Assembly: GCF_000972385.1 (NCBI RefSeq)
Contig: NZ_JXTE01000013.1
Coordinates: 1 to 64,000 of the forward strand
Direction: 5' to 3'
Origin: Streptomyces sp. WM6386
GTDB lineage: Bacteria > Actinomycetota > Actinomycetes > Streptomycetales > Streptomycetaceae
DNA: 64,000 nucleotides
The notes under the pieces were generated by a model. It worked only from the letters and a program-made list of their open reading frames with translations, did not search any database and was not told the DNA's origin. The number at the start of each line of letters is the position of its first letter. Position 1 is the stretch's first letter. A program made the translations under genes and the position numbers. Positions 8,612 to 16,799 of the stretch are shown one piece after another.

Positions 8612-10366
8612 TCACTGCGCCGTCGCCAGGAACTGCGTGGCCGCCAGCTCCGCGTACAGCGGGTCCGCGGCCACCAGTTCCCGATGTGTCCCCACCGCCC
8701 GCACCCGGCCCGCGTCCATGACCACGATCCGGTCGGCCATCGTCACCGTGGACAAACGGTGGGCGACGACCAGCACGGTCGTCGTACGGGCGACATCGGC
8801 GACCGTGTCGCGCAGCGCGGCCTCGTTCACCGCGTCGAGCTGCGAGGTGGCCTCGTCGAGGAGGAGCAGGCGGGGGCGGCGCAGCAGGGCGCGGGCGATG
8901 GCGACGCGTTGGCGTTCGCCGCCCGAAAGCCGGGTGCCGCGGTGACCGACGAGGGTGTCGACTCCGCCGGGCAGACGGGCCACCAGGCCGTCCAGACGGG
9001 TTGTCTTCAGGACCCGGGCCAAGGCCGCGTCGTCCGCGTCCGGGTTGCCCAGCAGCAGGTTGTCCCGCAGCGAGCCCGACAGCACCGGGGCGTCCTGCTC
9101 GACATAGCCGATCGCCGAACGCAGCTGCGGCAACTCCCAGTCGGCGAGGTCGCGGCCGTCCAGCGTGATCGTCCCGGACTCCGGGTCGTAGAAGCGCTCG
9201 ATGAGGGAGAAGACCGTCGTCTTCCCGGCACCGGAGGGGCCGACGAACGCCGTCATGCCCTGGGCGGGCACCGAGAAGGTCACACCGTGGTGGACGTAGG
9301 GGAGGTCGTCGGCGTAGCGGAACCGTACATCGGTGAAGCCGAGGGCGGCGGGCTCCGCGCCGGCGGCGGGCAACGGGGCGGGCTCACCGGCGGGTTCGGC
9401 GGGCAGCCGCAGGGCTTCCTGGATACGGGCGAGGGCCGCGGCGCCCGTCTGGTACTGGGTGATCGCGCCGACGACCTGCTGGATCGGCGACATCAGGTAG
9501 AAGACGTACAGCAGGAACGCGACCAGCGTGCCGACGTCGATCGACCCGGTCGCCACCCGCGCCCCGCCCACCGCGAGCACCGTGATGAAGGCGATCTGCA
9601 TCGCAAGGCCCGCCGTGTTGCCCGCGGCCGCCGACCACTTGGCGGCCCGCACGCTCTGCCGCCACGACTCCTCCGCGGCCGCGTGCAGCGTACGTTCCTC
9701 CCGGTGCTCGGCGCCGGACGCCTTCACCGTGCGCAGCGCGCCGAGGATCCGCTCCAGCGAGGCCCCCATCACGCCGACCGCGTCCTGAGCCTGCCTGCTG
9801 GCCTTGTTGATGCGCGGGACGATCACACCGAGGATCGTGCCCGCGCCCGCGATGACGGCCAGGGTGACGGCCAGCAGCACCGGATCGACCAGCCCCATCA
9901 TGACCACCGTCGCCACCAGCGTGAGCCCGCCGGTGCCGAGGCCGACGAGGGAGTCGGTGGTGACCTCGCGCAGCAGCGTGGTGTCCGAGGTGATGCGGGC
10001 CATCAGGTCGCCCGGTTCGCTGCGGTCCACAGCCGTGATGCGCAGCCGCAGCAGGTACGACGACAGCGAGCGCCGTGCGCCGAGTACGACCGACTCGGCG
10101 GTGCGCCGCAGCACGTACGAACCCAGCGCGCCCACCGCCGCGTTGGTCACCACCAGGCCGGACATGATGAGCAACGCGCCCGTGATGGTGCGGTCGTGGG
10201 AGAGGTCGTCGATCAACTCCCGAGCCACGAGCGGCAGCAGCAGCCCGGTGGCGCCCGTGACCAGCGAGAGCAGGGCGCCCGTCAGCAGGGCCCAGCGGTG
10301 GGGTCGGACATATCCGAGGAGCAGCCGCCAGGTGGGCGGGGCCTGCTCGGTCGCGGCGATGCTCAC
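8612..10366 (-). CDS. ABC exporter, fused permease and ATPase, in the cytokinin-like operon
   Basis: A 584-residue half-transporter of the ABCB/MsbA type, likely working as a homodimer to export a small molecule or lipid. The first 310 residues form the six-helix membrane domain (helices start around residue 24). The ATPase follows with GPSGAGKTT (Walker A), [20 protein letters not shown] (Q-loop), [15 protein letters not shown] (signature), [12 protein letters not shown] (Walker B) and the AHRLST switch histidine. The start is GTG at 10366 with AAGGAG upstream. Only 28 bases separate it from the LOG-acyltransferase gene, on the same strand, so it is very probably the last gene of that operon. 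Export of the operon's product is a reasonable inference, not shown by sequence. Confidence 0.92.
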   Translation of the reverse strand: MSIAATEQAPPTWRLLLGYVRPHRWALLTGALLSLVTGATGLLLPLVARELIDDLSHDRTITGALLIMSGLVVTNAAVGALGSYVLRRTAESVVLGARRSLSSYLLRLRITAVDRSEPGDLMARITSDTTLLREVTTDSLVGLGTGGLTLVATVVMMGLVDPVLLAVTLAVIAGAGTILGVIVPRINKASRQAQDAVGVMGASLERILGALRTVKASGAEHREERTLHAAAEESWRQSVRAAKWSAAAGNTAGLAMQIAFITVLAVGGARVATGSIDVGTLVAFLLYVFYLMSPIQQVVGAITQYQTGAAALARIQEALRLPAEPAGEPAPLPAAGAEPAALGFTDVRFRYADDLPYVHHGVTFSVPAQGMTAFVGPSGAGKTTVFSLIERFYDPESGTITLDGRDLADWELPQLRSAIGYVEQDAPVLSGSLRDNLLLGNPDADDAALARVLKTTRLDGLVARLPGGVDTLVGHRGTRLSGGERQRVAIARALLRRPRLLLLDEATSQLDAVNEAALRDTVADVARTTTVLVVAHRLSTVTMADRIVVMDAGRVRAVGTHRELVAADPLYAELAATQFLATAQ

Positions 10367-10394
10367 GGCGCTCCTTGCGGGTCGGGCGGAGCCT

Positions 10395-11897
10395 TCAGGC
10401 TACGTCCGCCTCCTTGCGCAGGGCTCGCCAGTTCCGTGTCACGGACAGGAGCAGGGGACGGTCGGCCCCGCGGGGCAGACAGGCGTCGAGCATGCCGGTC
10501 AGGACCTCGCCCGGTCCCAGCTCGATGTAGGTGGTCGTGCCCTCGGCGTGCAGCCGGTCGACCGCGTCCGCGAAGCGGACGGGCCGACGCAGGGCGCGTA
10601 CCCAGTAGCCGGGTTCGGTGGCCGCCCTGGTGACCGGTGCGGCCGTGGTGTCGGACAGGAGTGGGAGACGGGGGACGTGGAGTTCCATGGTGAGCAGGGT
10701 GCGGTGGTAGTCGGCGAGGAGGGGCTCGAAGAGCGGGGAGTGGGGAGCCGCGTCCACCCGCAGCACATGGGTGCGGCGGCCGCGGGCCGACCACTGCGCG
10801 CACACCGCCGTCACCGCCTCGCGGTCCCCGGCCACGACGACGGACCGGGGCCCGTTGACCGCCGCGACCACCGCACCCGGCGCCAGGCGCAGCTCCTGCG
10901 GCCCCGCCTCCACCGCGGCCATGCATCCGCCCTCGGGCAGGGTCCGCATCAGCCGCGACAGCGTGCCGACCGCACGACAGGCGTCCGCCAGCGAGAACAC
11001 CCCTGCCGCGTGGGCCGCCGCCATGTGCCCGGCCGAGTACCCGAACAGCACGTCGGGGCGCAGGCCCTGGCTCTCCAGCAGCCGGTACTGGGCGACCTGG
11101 AGCGCGAAGATCGCCGGAAAGCCGTACGCCACCCGGTCGAGCAGCGCCGCGGTGCGCGTCCCGGGCCGGGCGAACATCACGTCCCGCAGCGGCAGGTCCA
11201 GGTAGGGGCCGAGCAGACCGCACACCTCGTCGAGGGTCTCGGCGAACACCGGTGACGTGGCATGGAGTTCGCGCCCCATCTGCGGCTGCTGCGAGCCGGC
11301 CGCCGAGAACAGGAACGCGGTCCGGCCCCGCGGCACCCGCACCGGAGCGTCGGCCACCGGCGGGCTCGCCAGCCGCGCGAGCACCTCCTCGGCCGACCGG
11401 CACACCACGATCCGTTCCAGATCCCCGGGATGCAGGAAGCCCTCGTCCCTGGCGTGCTCAAGGAAGGACAGCAGCGGACGGTAGAAGCCGGACGGATCGA
11501 GCAGGAGGCACGGTTTGCGGTGCAGGCCCAGCTGGGCCCAGGTCAAAGCCTCCAGGAGTTCCTCCGCCGTGCCCAGACCGCCCGGCAGCGCCACGAACGC
11601 GTCGCCCGACTCGGCCATCCGCGCCTTGCGTTCGTGGAGGTCGGCGACCACTTCGAGCTCGGTGAGCCCTGTGTGGGTGATCTCGTACGGCAGCATCGCG
11701 CGCGGCACGACCCCGGTCACCGAGCCTCCCGCGGCCAGCGCCCCGTCCGCGACGGCGCCCATCAGACCGGTGCGGGCGCCGCCGTAGACCAGCCGTATCC
11801 CGGCCTTCCCCAGGGCACGGCCCAGGTCGGCGGCGGCGTGCAGAGGGGCGGGGCGGTGCCCGGTGGACGCACCGCAGAAGACGGTCACGGTGCTCAC
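10395..11897 (-). CDS. LOG-type cytokinin phosphoribohydrolase fused to an acyltransferase (FabD/AT-like) domain
   Basis: A 500-residue two-domain protein in one uninterrupted frame. Residues 1-175 are a Rossmann-fold LOG domain: VTVFCGAST at the start, the ERKARM motif at 89-94 and PGGLGTAEE at 105-113, the PGGxGTxxE signature of LOG enzymes. LOG enzymes release free-base cytokinin from its ribotide. Residues 192-500 resemble malonyl-CoA/PKS acyltransferases: [18 protein letters not shown] opens the domain, the nucleophile elbow is GYSAG (286-290, Ser288), and APHSPLFEP carries the expected active-site His (386). The GTG start overlaps the upstream stop (GTGA). LOG proteins are normally stand-alone, about 190 residues. 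No acyl-carrier protein or ketosynthase is visible in the window, so the acyl acceptor is unknown; it may be the cytokinin itself, but that is speculation. Confidence 0.9.
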   Translation of the reverse strand: MSTVTVFCGASTGHRPAPLHAAADLGRALGKAGIRLVYGGARTGLMGAVADGALAAGGSVTGVVPRAMLPYEITHTGLTELEVVADLHERKARMAESGDAFVALPGGLGTAEELLEALTWAQLGLHRKPCLLLDPSGFYRPLLSFLEHARDEGFLHPGDLERIVVCRSAEEVLARLASPPVADAPVRVPRGRTAFLFSAAGSQQPQMGRELHATSPVFAETLDEVCGLLGPYLDLPLRDVMFARPGTRTAALLDRVAYGFPAIFALQVAQYRLLESQGLRPDVLFGYSAGHMAAAHAAGVFSLADACRAVGTLSRLMRTLPEGGCMAAVEAGPQELRLAPGAVVAAVNGPRSVVVAGDREAVTAVCAQWSARGRRTHVLRVDAAPHSPLFEPLLADYHRTLLTMELHVPRLPLLSDTTAAPVTRAATEPGYWVRALRRPVRFADAVDRLHAEGTTTYIELGPGEVLTGMLDACLPRGADRPLLLSVTRNWRALRKEADVA

Positions 11898-13228
11898 GCC
11901 CACAGCCCGTACCCCCTGGTCAGGATGTGCAGCGGGTCGTACTGCTCCTTGACACGGGCGAAGCCCGCCCAGTCGGGACCGAAATGGGCCCGCCAGTCCT
12001 CGGGCGTCATCGGCAGCGCGCTGACGGGATGGAGGACCCCGCCCACGGCCCTGGCCCGCTCGTACAGGCCGCGATTGGCGGCGACCATGCGCTGTACGGT
12101 GCCCGGATCGGTGGGCGGTGCGGTGCGCATCAGGGAGAGCAGGCACAGGAGTTCGCCGGGCGGCCTGCGCAGCAGCGGCGCGCGGAGCAGGCGCCCGCAG
12201 AGCGGACGCAACTGCACCACGCCGCAGAACCTGAGGTCCTGTTGGTCGGCCTCGGCCAGCGCCGCCGGGACGAAGGCCGCGGCCGCCGCCTCCGGGATCA
12301 GCAGCGTGAGCCATGGATGCGGGCGGTCCCACTCGCCCGTGGCACGCAGCAGACGCTCGTCGCGGTCCAGGCGGTGCAGATACTCGGCGTACGACAGATC
12401 CTCGATCTCCTCGGTGTCCCGGTCGTGGTCCAGGTCACCGATCAACAGGTCGTCACCGGTCAACCAGTCGTCGACGCGGGGGAGTCCACCGTCGTACGGA
12501 GCCACCGCCTCGATCATGTACCGCCAGGTGCCGCCGAGGGCCGGGCGGGCCTGGCCCGCGACATGGCTGAACCGGCCGTCGCGGGCCAGCCTGCGCTGGT
12601 CCGTGAAGAAGCCGGCGGGATCCTCGTGATAGAGGCGGTAGCGGCGCACGCGTACCGGGGCGGGCACCAGCCGCAGGGTGGCCCGCACGATGAGGGCACA
12701 CTGGCCGAGTCCCGCCAGGACCGCGCCGAACAGGTCCGGATGCGGCTCCGGCGAGCAGACCAGCCGCTCGCCGGCGCCGGTGACCACCTCCAGTTCCCGC
12801 ACCCAGTCGGCGACCAGTCCGCGGCGGTGGCTCGACGCGCCGAACCCGCCGGTGCTCAGCACCCCGCCCACGCTGGCGCCCAGATGGTCGGGGAGCACCG
12901 GCGGCACCAGCCCCTCGGCGAGCGCGACCCGCACGACCTCGCCCCAGGTCGCGCCCGCCCCCGCGACCAGCGTCCGGTCGCCCGGCACGCAGCGCACCTC
13001 GTCGAGTGCGCCCATGTCGACGACGTATCCGCCGTGCGCCTGGCCCTGCCCGTACGGGGCGTGTCCGCAGCCGCGGGCGGCGACGGGCAACCCCTGCGCA
13101 CCGGCGAGGGAGACGATTTCCCGGACCGCGCCACCCGAACGCGGCGTCACGACTCCGAGCGGGCGGGATTCGACGATGTGGCCGAAATCGTGCGAGGCGA
13201 GTGCCATGTCCTCCCGGATCGCATTCAC
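11894..13228 (-). CDS. Cytokinin dehydrogenase-like FAD oxidoreductase (FasE-like)
   Basis: A 444-residue VAO/PCMH-type flavoprotein. The FAD-binding half begins with RPLGVVTPRSGGAVREIVSL and contains RGCGHAPYGQ (52-61), the counterpart of the GHS site where cytokinin dehydrogenases attach FAD to a histidine (His56 here). The segment VLPDHLGASVGGVLSTGGFGASSHR is the second nucleotide-binding loop typical of this family. The C-terminal substrate domain ends with VKEQYDPLHILTRGYG. Such enzymes cleave or oxidise the isoprenoid side chain of cytokinins. The GTG start has GGAGG upstream and overlaps the isopentenyltransferase stop by four bases (GTGA). Position between ipt and log matches fasE in the Rhodococcus fas operon. 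It carries no evident secretion signal, suggesting an intracellular role in synthesis or modification. Confidence 0.88.
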   Translation of the reverse strand: MNAIREDMALASHDFGHIVESRPLGVVTPRSGGAVREIVSLAGAQGLPVAARGCGHAPYGQGQAHGGYVVDMGALDEVRCVPGDRTLVAGAGATWGEVVRVALAEGLVPPVLPDHLGASVGGVLSTGGFGASSHRRGLVADWVRELEVVTGAGERLVCSPEPHPDLFGAVLAGLGQCALIVRATLRLVPAPVRVRRYRLYHEDPAGFFTDQRRLARDGRFSHVAGQARPALGGTWRYMIEAVAPYDGGLPRVDDWLTGDDLLIGDLDHDRDTEEIEDLSYAEYLHRLDRDERLLRATGEWDRPHPWLTLLIPEAAAAAFVPAALAEADQQDLRFCGVVQLRPLCGRLLRAPLLRRPPGELLCLLSLMRTAPPTDPGTVQRMVAANRGLYERARAVGGVLHPVSALPMTPEDWRAHFGPDWAGFARVKEQYDPLHILTRGYGLWA

Positions 13229-14013
13229 GCGGCACCCTCCAGAAGGTCGCCGTCGAATCCATCGAATCCATCGAATCCGGAGCCCGCTATTCGACTTTCG
13301 AAAATTTCGGAGAACACGCGGTGCTGGAGAAAACCGTGTTCGGCGTGCCGTTCGGCGATCAGTGCGGCCATCCGATCCCGTAGGTGTTCCGAAAGGGGTT
13401 GCCGGTCGACGGACTCCACATCCAGCGCGTACTTGGCGCAGCATTCGAGGACGGCCTCGAAGCCGTTGACGGAGGCCGCGAACAGCCGCTGCCGCGGATC
13501 GCGCCACAGCGCGGCCAGTTCTTCGAGGAGGCTGTGCCCCGGAGCCTGCGGGGCGAGCATCTCGCGTGCCCGGCGGGCGAGCGCGGCGACGTACTCGTCC
13601 CGGCCGGGCGGGGACAGAAGGCGGACCGACAGCCGCCAGGACAGTTCGGCCCGCCGGGCGGCCAGCTCCCGCAGCAGAGAGATCGAGCCACCCTCGACGA
13701 TCACCGACCGGTGCCGGGCGCCGAGCCGCTCCACCAGCGCGACCAGGGTGTCCGCCGCCTCCGCCGCGCACAGGTCACCGTCGGCGAAGGTGCGGTCCCC
13801 GAGCCAGTACCGGCGCACACCCGGCACGTCGGCACCCGCGCGGGCGCTTGTGGTGGCGAGGTCGGTGAAGCACTGGAGGCGATCGGCGACCACGATCGGG
13901 ACACCGGTCGCCCGGGCCAGTCGGGTGGCCGCCGCGCTCTTGCCGACACCGGTCGGCCCGGCGATGAGATGGACCGATGGGCCTGTCGCCGGAGGCGTGT
14001 CGCTCTGGGCCAT
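13225..14013 (-). CDS. Adenylate dimethylallyltransferase (Tmr/FasD-type isopentenyltransferase)
   Basis: A 262-residue enzyme that should join a dimethylallyl-type group to AMP/ADP/ATP, the first step of cytokinin synthesis. Seen directly: the P-loop GPTGVGKS at 19-26; VADRLQCFTDLATTSARAG at about 42-60, the counterpart of LDRVQCCPQLSTGS in the Agrobacterium Tmr enzyme; EGGSISLL near 107; and PGHSLLEELAALWRDPR in the C-terminal half. These features separate it from the tRNA-modifying MiaA, which has DSxQVY instead. The tail has an odd tandem repeat giving FDGFDGFDG just before the end, and the 3' part (13,240-13,340) is noticeably less GC-rich than its surroundings. First gene of the four-gene operon; ATG at 14013. 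Confidence 0.92.
   Translation of the reverse strand: MAQSDTPPATGPSVHLIAGPTGVGKSAAATRLARATGVPIVVADRLQCFTDLATTSARAGADVPGVRRYWLGDRTFADGDLCAAEAADTLVALVERLGARHRSVIVEGGSISLLRELAARRAELSWRLSVRLLSPPGRDEYVAALARRAREMLAPQAPGHSLLEELAALWRDPRQRLFAASVNGFEAVLECCAKYALDVESVDRQPLSEHLRDRMAALIAERHAEHGFLQHRVFSEIFESRIAGSGFDGFDGFDGDLLEGAA
13253..13279. repeat. Three tandem 9-bp units inside the 3' end of the isopentenyltransferase gene
   Basis: The unit TCGAATCCA occurs three times head to tail (the third ends in G). Read on the coding strand it gives three Phe-Asp-Gly triplets. The unit length is a multiple of three, so copy-number change by slippage would keep the frame and leave the protein tail variable. Confidence 0.9.
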
Positions 14014-14272
14014 GGCGGGATGTCCCCTTCCGCTTCATCTACAGGGAGAGATGAGTGTCAAAGGTAAACGCGGCGGTCCATCGTCAAGAACCAGGCGGAG
14101 ATCTGGACCGGGCAAAAAGACGTCCACATTTCTATGAGCCTGTTAAAGGTTGAATTACTCGGAGTGGGCGGCCCAAGTCCGGGGAATCCAGAACGATATG
14201 ACTGAGCGTCGAGCCCGTTTCCTAACGAATTCTTGACGTGTCGAAAGAATATCCTCACCAGGAGGTCGTCCC
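14014..14272. promoter_or_regulatory. Divergent control region of the cytokinin-like operon
   Basis: This 259-base spacer separates the divergent starts of the isopentenyltransferase (minus) and the transketolase-like gene (plus). It is clearly poorer in GC than the flanking genes, containing for example GTTAAAGGTTGAATTACT and AAAGAATATCC. On the minus strand a perfect TTGACA (14061-14056) and a TTGACG (14087-14082) could be -35 boxes, but no well-spaced -10 box follows either. A GGAGG ribosome site lies at 14261-14265 for the plus-strand gene. No clear operator was found. Confidence 0.5.
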
Positions 14273-14851
14273 GTGCACTCCGACATGCTGATCGCCGCCG
14301 CCGAGTCCCTTCCGGGGGCCGCGACGAGCGGCACCGTCCTCGTCGGCTACGGAGCGGTGGAGGAACTGACCAGGTTCGCCGCCACCCCGGGCTGGACCGT
14401 GCATGTCCCCGGCCACCCCGCCGAAGTGCGCCGAGCCGTGCTGGCCGCGGCGGCGGGCGGCGAACGGGCGTACATCCATGTCTGTGCCGACTCCAACACC
14501 GAGGCGCGCGGAGCCACGGAAGGGGTCGAAATCGTCCGGGAAGGCCTCGACGGTGTGGTCCTCGCGGTCGGCTCCACCCTCGATCCGGTGCTGCGCGCCA
14601 CCACGGGCCTCGACCTGACCGTCCTCTACGCGACCACCGTCCGGCCCTTCGACGAGATCGGCCTGCGCACGGCCGCCCTCGCCGCCGACCGGGCGGACCT
14701 GGTGCTGGTCGAACCGGGGCTTGCGGGGACCTCCGCCCGGCAGGTCGCCGAGACACTGGTCCATGTGCCGCACCGGCTGCTGGCCCTGGGCGGCGCGGAC
14801 GCCCGGGACGAGGAGGCGCTGGGCCGGGCCGTCCGGGGCTTCCTGCGGTGA
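14273..14851 (+). CDS. Short transketolase-like C-terminal domain protein (FasC-like fragment)
   Basis: A 192-residue protein resembling the last third of transketolase/pyruvate dehydrogenase E1-beta proteins. The stretch VHVPGHPAEVRRAVLAAAAG followed by AYIHVCAD looks like the end of the pyrimidine-binding domain. Then VREGLDGVVLAVGSTLDPVL, LTVLYATTVRPFDEI and ADLVLVEPG give the C-terminal domain. The thiamine-diphosphate binding half is absent, so catalysis alone is unlikely; it may need a partner or be a relic. The GTG at 14273 has an excellent AGGAGG site. It faces away from the ipt-ckx-LOG operon. In the Rhodococcus fas operon, fasB/fasC code for E1 alpha/beta-like proteins, so the association is suggestive, though here on the opposite strand. 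Confidence 0.7.
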   Translation: MHSDMLIAAAESLPGAATSGTVLVGYGAVEELTRFAATPGWTVHVPGHPAEVRRAVLAAAAGGERAYIHVCADSNTEARGATEGVEIVREGLDGVVLAVGSTLDPVLRATTGLDLTVLYATTVRPFDEIGLRTAALAADRADLVLVEPGLAGTSARQVAETLVHVPHRLLALGGADARDEEALGRAVRGFLR

Positions 14852-14933
14852 CGGATCCGCTCCCGTGCCGTTACTGATCAGTTGGACATAGGGTCGAGGG
14901 GACGGACACCGGCGGAAGGAAAGGTTCACCACC

Positions 14934-16022
14934 ATGGCGCAGGAAGTTCGCGGCGTGATCGCACCGGGCAAGGACGAGCCGGTCCGGGTGGAGACGATCC
15001 TGGTGCCCGACCCCGGCCCCGGGGAAGCGGTCGTACAGGTGCAGGCCTGCGGGGTGTGTCATACCGACCTGCACTACAAGCAGGGCGGCATCTCGGACGA
15101 CTTCCCGTTCCTGCTCGGTCATGAGGCGGCGGGTGTCGTGGAGGCGGTCGGCGAGGGCGTCACCGATGTCGCCCCCGGTGACTTCGTGATCCTCAACTGG
15201 CGGGCTGTGTGCGGGAATTGCCGGGCCTGTCTGCGGGGGCGCCCGTGGTACTGCTTCAACACCCACAACGCCTCGCAGAAGATGACGCTCGCCGCCACCG
15301 GACAGGAGCTCTCGCCCGCGCTGGGAATCGGGTCGTTCGCGGAGAAGACACTGGTCGCGGCCGGGCAGTGCACCAAGGTGGACCCGAGCGTGGCGCCGCA
15401 GGTGGCCGGGTTGCTGGGGTGCGGGGTGATGGCCGGGATCGGCGCCGCCATCAACACCGGCAATGTGGGCCGGGGGGACACCGTCGCGGTGATCGGCTGC
15501 GGTGGCGTGGGAGACGCGGCGATCGCCGGTTCCCGGCTGGCGGGTGCGGCGCGGATCATCGCCGTCGACATCGACGACCGCAAGCTGGACAAGGCGCGCT
15601 CGATGGGCGCCACCCACACCGTGAACTCGAAGGACTCCGACCCGGTCGAGGCGATCCGCGAGCTGACCGGCGGTTTCGGTGCCGACGTCGTCATCGAGGC
15701 GGTCGGCCGCCCCGAGACGTACAAGCAGGCCTTCTACGCCCGCGACCTCGCCGGCACCGTCGTCCTGGTGGGTGTGCCGACCCCGGAGATGAAGCTGGAG
15801 CTGCCGCTGCTGGACGTCTTCGGCCGTGGTGGTTCGCTGAAGTCCTCCTGGTACGGCGACTGCCTGCCCTCCCGCGACTTCCCGATGCTGATCGACCTCC
15901 ATCTCCAAGGCCGCCTGGATCTCGGTGCGTTCGTGACCGAGACGATCCAGCTCGACGAGGTCGAGAAGGCCTTCGAGCGCATGCACGGCGGCGACGTCCT
16001 GCGTTCGGTGGTGATGTTCTGA
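14934..16022 (+). CDS. S-(hydroxymethyl)mycothiol dehydrogenase-like zinc alcohol dehydrogenase
   Basis: A 362-residue class III-type medium-chain dehydrogenase. In actinobacteria the closest group oxidises the mycothiol-formaldehyde adduct with NAD. Visible are [13 protein letters not shown] with a catalytic-zinc Cys, [15 protein letters not shown] with the next zinc ligand, [15 protein letters not shown] with the structural-zinc cysteines, and the Rossmann loop [12 protein letters not shown]. The ATG at 14934 follows GGAAAGG. It overlaps the downstream metallo-hydrolase by one base (TGATG). That pairing is common in mycothiol-producing bacteria and suggests a joint job in formaldehyde detoxification. 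Confidence 0.88.
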   Translation: MAQEVRGVIAPGKDEPVRVETILVPDPGPGEAVVQVQACGVCHTDLHYKQGGISDDFPFLLGHEAAGVVEAVGEGVTDVAPGDFVILNWRAVCGNCRACLRGRPWYCFNTHNASQKMTLAATGQELSPALGIGSFAEKTLVAAGQCTKVDPSVAPQVAGLLGCGVMAGIGAAINTGNVGRGDTVAVIGCGGVGDAAIAGSRLAGAARIIAVDIDDRKLDKARSMGATHTVNSKDSDPVEAIRELTGGFGADVVIEAVGRPETYKQAFYARDLAGTVVLVGVPTPEMKLELPLLDVFGRGGSLKSSWYGDCLPSRDFPMLIDLHLQGRLDLGAFVTETIQLDEVEKAFERMHGGDVLRSVVMF

Positions 16023-16651
16023 TGACCGCTCGCATCGAACGCCTCGTGACGTCCGGACAGTTCAGCCTCGACGGCGGTACCTGGGACGTCGACAACAACG
16101 TGTGGATCGTCGGCGACGACCACGAGGTGATCGTCATCGACGCCGCGCACGACGCCGAGGCGATCGCCGCCGCCGTCGGGGAGCGCCGGGTGGCCGCCAT
16201 CGTGTGCACACACGCGCACAACGACCACATCGACGCCGCGCCCGCCCTGGCCGACCTCACCGGTGCCACCATCTGGCTGCACCCCGACGATCTGCCGCTG
16301 TGGAAGCAGACCCACCCCGACCGCGAGCCCGACGCCCACCTCCAGGACGGCCAGGTGATCGAGGCGGCCGGCGCCGACCTGCGGGTGCTGCACACCCCGG
16401 GCCACGCCCCCGGCGCGGTCTGCCTCTACGACCCCGGCCTGGCGACGGTCTTCACCGGCGACACCCTCTTCCAGGGCGGCCCCGGCGCCACCGGCCGCTC
16501 CTTCTCGCACTTCCCCACGATCGTCGACTCGATCCGCGACCGGCTGCTCAGCCTGCCGCCGGAGACGAAGGTCCTCACCGGCCACGGCGACGCCACGACC
16601 ATCGGCTCGGAGGCCCCACACCTTCAGGAGTGGATCGCGCGCGGTCACTGA
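16022..16651 (+). CDS. MBL-fold metallo-hydrolase
   Basis: A 209-residue metallo-beta-lactamase-fold hydrolase with a glyoxalase II-like layout. The metal site HAHNDH follows VAAIVCT (about residue 60-68). Further ligands are in LHTPGHAPGAVCLY and FTGDTLF, and LTGHGDATTIG near the end carries the last His. Such enzymes hydrolyse thioesters, and one placed after a mycothiol-dependent formaldehyde dehydrogenase may cleave S-formyl-mycothiol; this is an inference from position. The start overlaps the dehydrogenase stop, so the two are translationally coupled. Confidence 0.88.
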   Translation: MTARIERLVTSGQFSLDGGTWDVDNNVWIVGDDHEVIVIDAAHDAEAIAAAVGERRVAAIVCTHAHNDHIDAAPALADLTGATIWLHPDDLPLWKQTHPDREPDAHLQDGQVIEAAGADLRVLHTPGHAPGAVCLYDPGLATVFTGDTLFQGGPGATGRSFSHFPTIVDSIRDRLLSLPPETKVLTGHGDATTIGSEAPHLQEWIARGH

Positions 16652-16799
16652 CGGGGCCGTGGCGCCGCACGTCGCCGTGAACCTGCGCGCGGCCGGGTGA
16701 CGCCGGAGAAGTTCCGGGTGACCCGGCGAAAAAGGTGACAGAAGATGCCCGGCTTACCCGGCACCGTGGAATCGACGACGACAACACGGGAGGCCGGAC

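Noticed and set aside
8684..10633. A 649-codon plus-strand frame opposite the ABC exporter
   Set aside because: Shadow of the exporter; the exporter has all ABC motifs in the other frame.
10395..11897. Considered whether the LOG and acyltransferase parts are two genes joined by a frameshift error
   Set aside because: Both domains are complete in the same frame, with a natural linker around residues 176-191 and no internal start with a ribosome site.
13253..13279. Tandem 9-bp units as a CRISPR or iteron
   Set aside because: Only three units without spacers, inside a coding frame; a simple microsatellite-like repeat explains it.
13225..14013. Considered MiaA (tRNA dimethylallyltransferase) for the isopentenyltransferase
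   Set aside because: The motif after the P-loop is ADRLQCFTDL as in Tmr enzymes, not the DSxQVY of MiaA, the protein is shorter than MiaA, and the neighbours are cytokinin-type genes.
11927..14137. A 736-codon plus-strand frame across the cytokinin-dehydrogenase and isopentenyltransferase genes
   Set aside because: It crosses two well-defined genes and the intergenic region without any recognisable motif; typical high-GC antisense frame.
14233..14238. TTGACG as the -35 box of the transketolase-like gene
   Set aside because: A matching -10 box would fall on the GGAGG ribosome site at 14261-14265, leaving no room for a leader.
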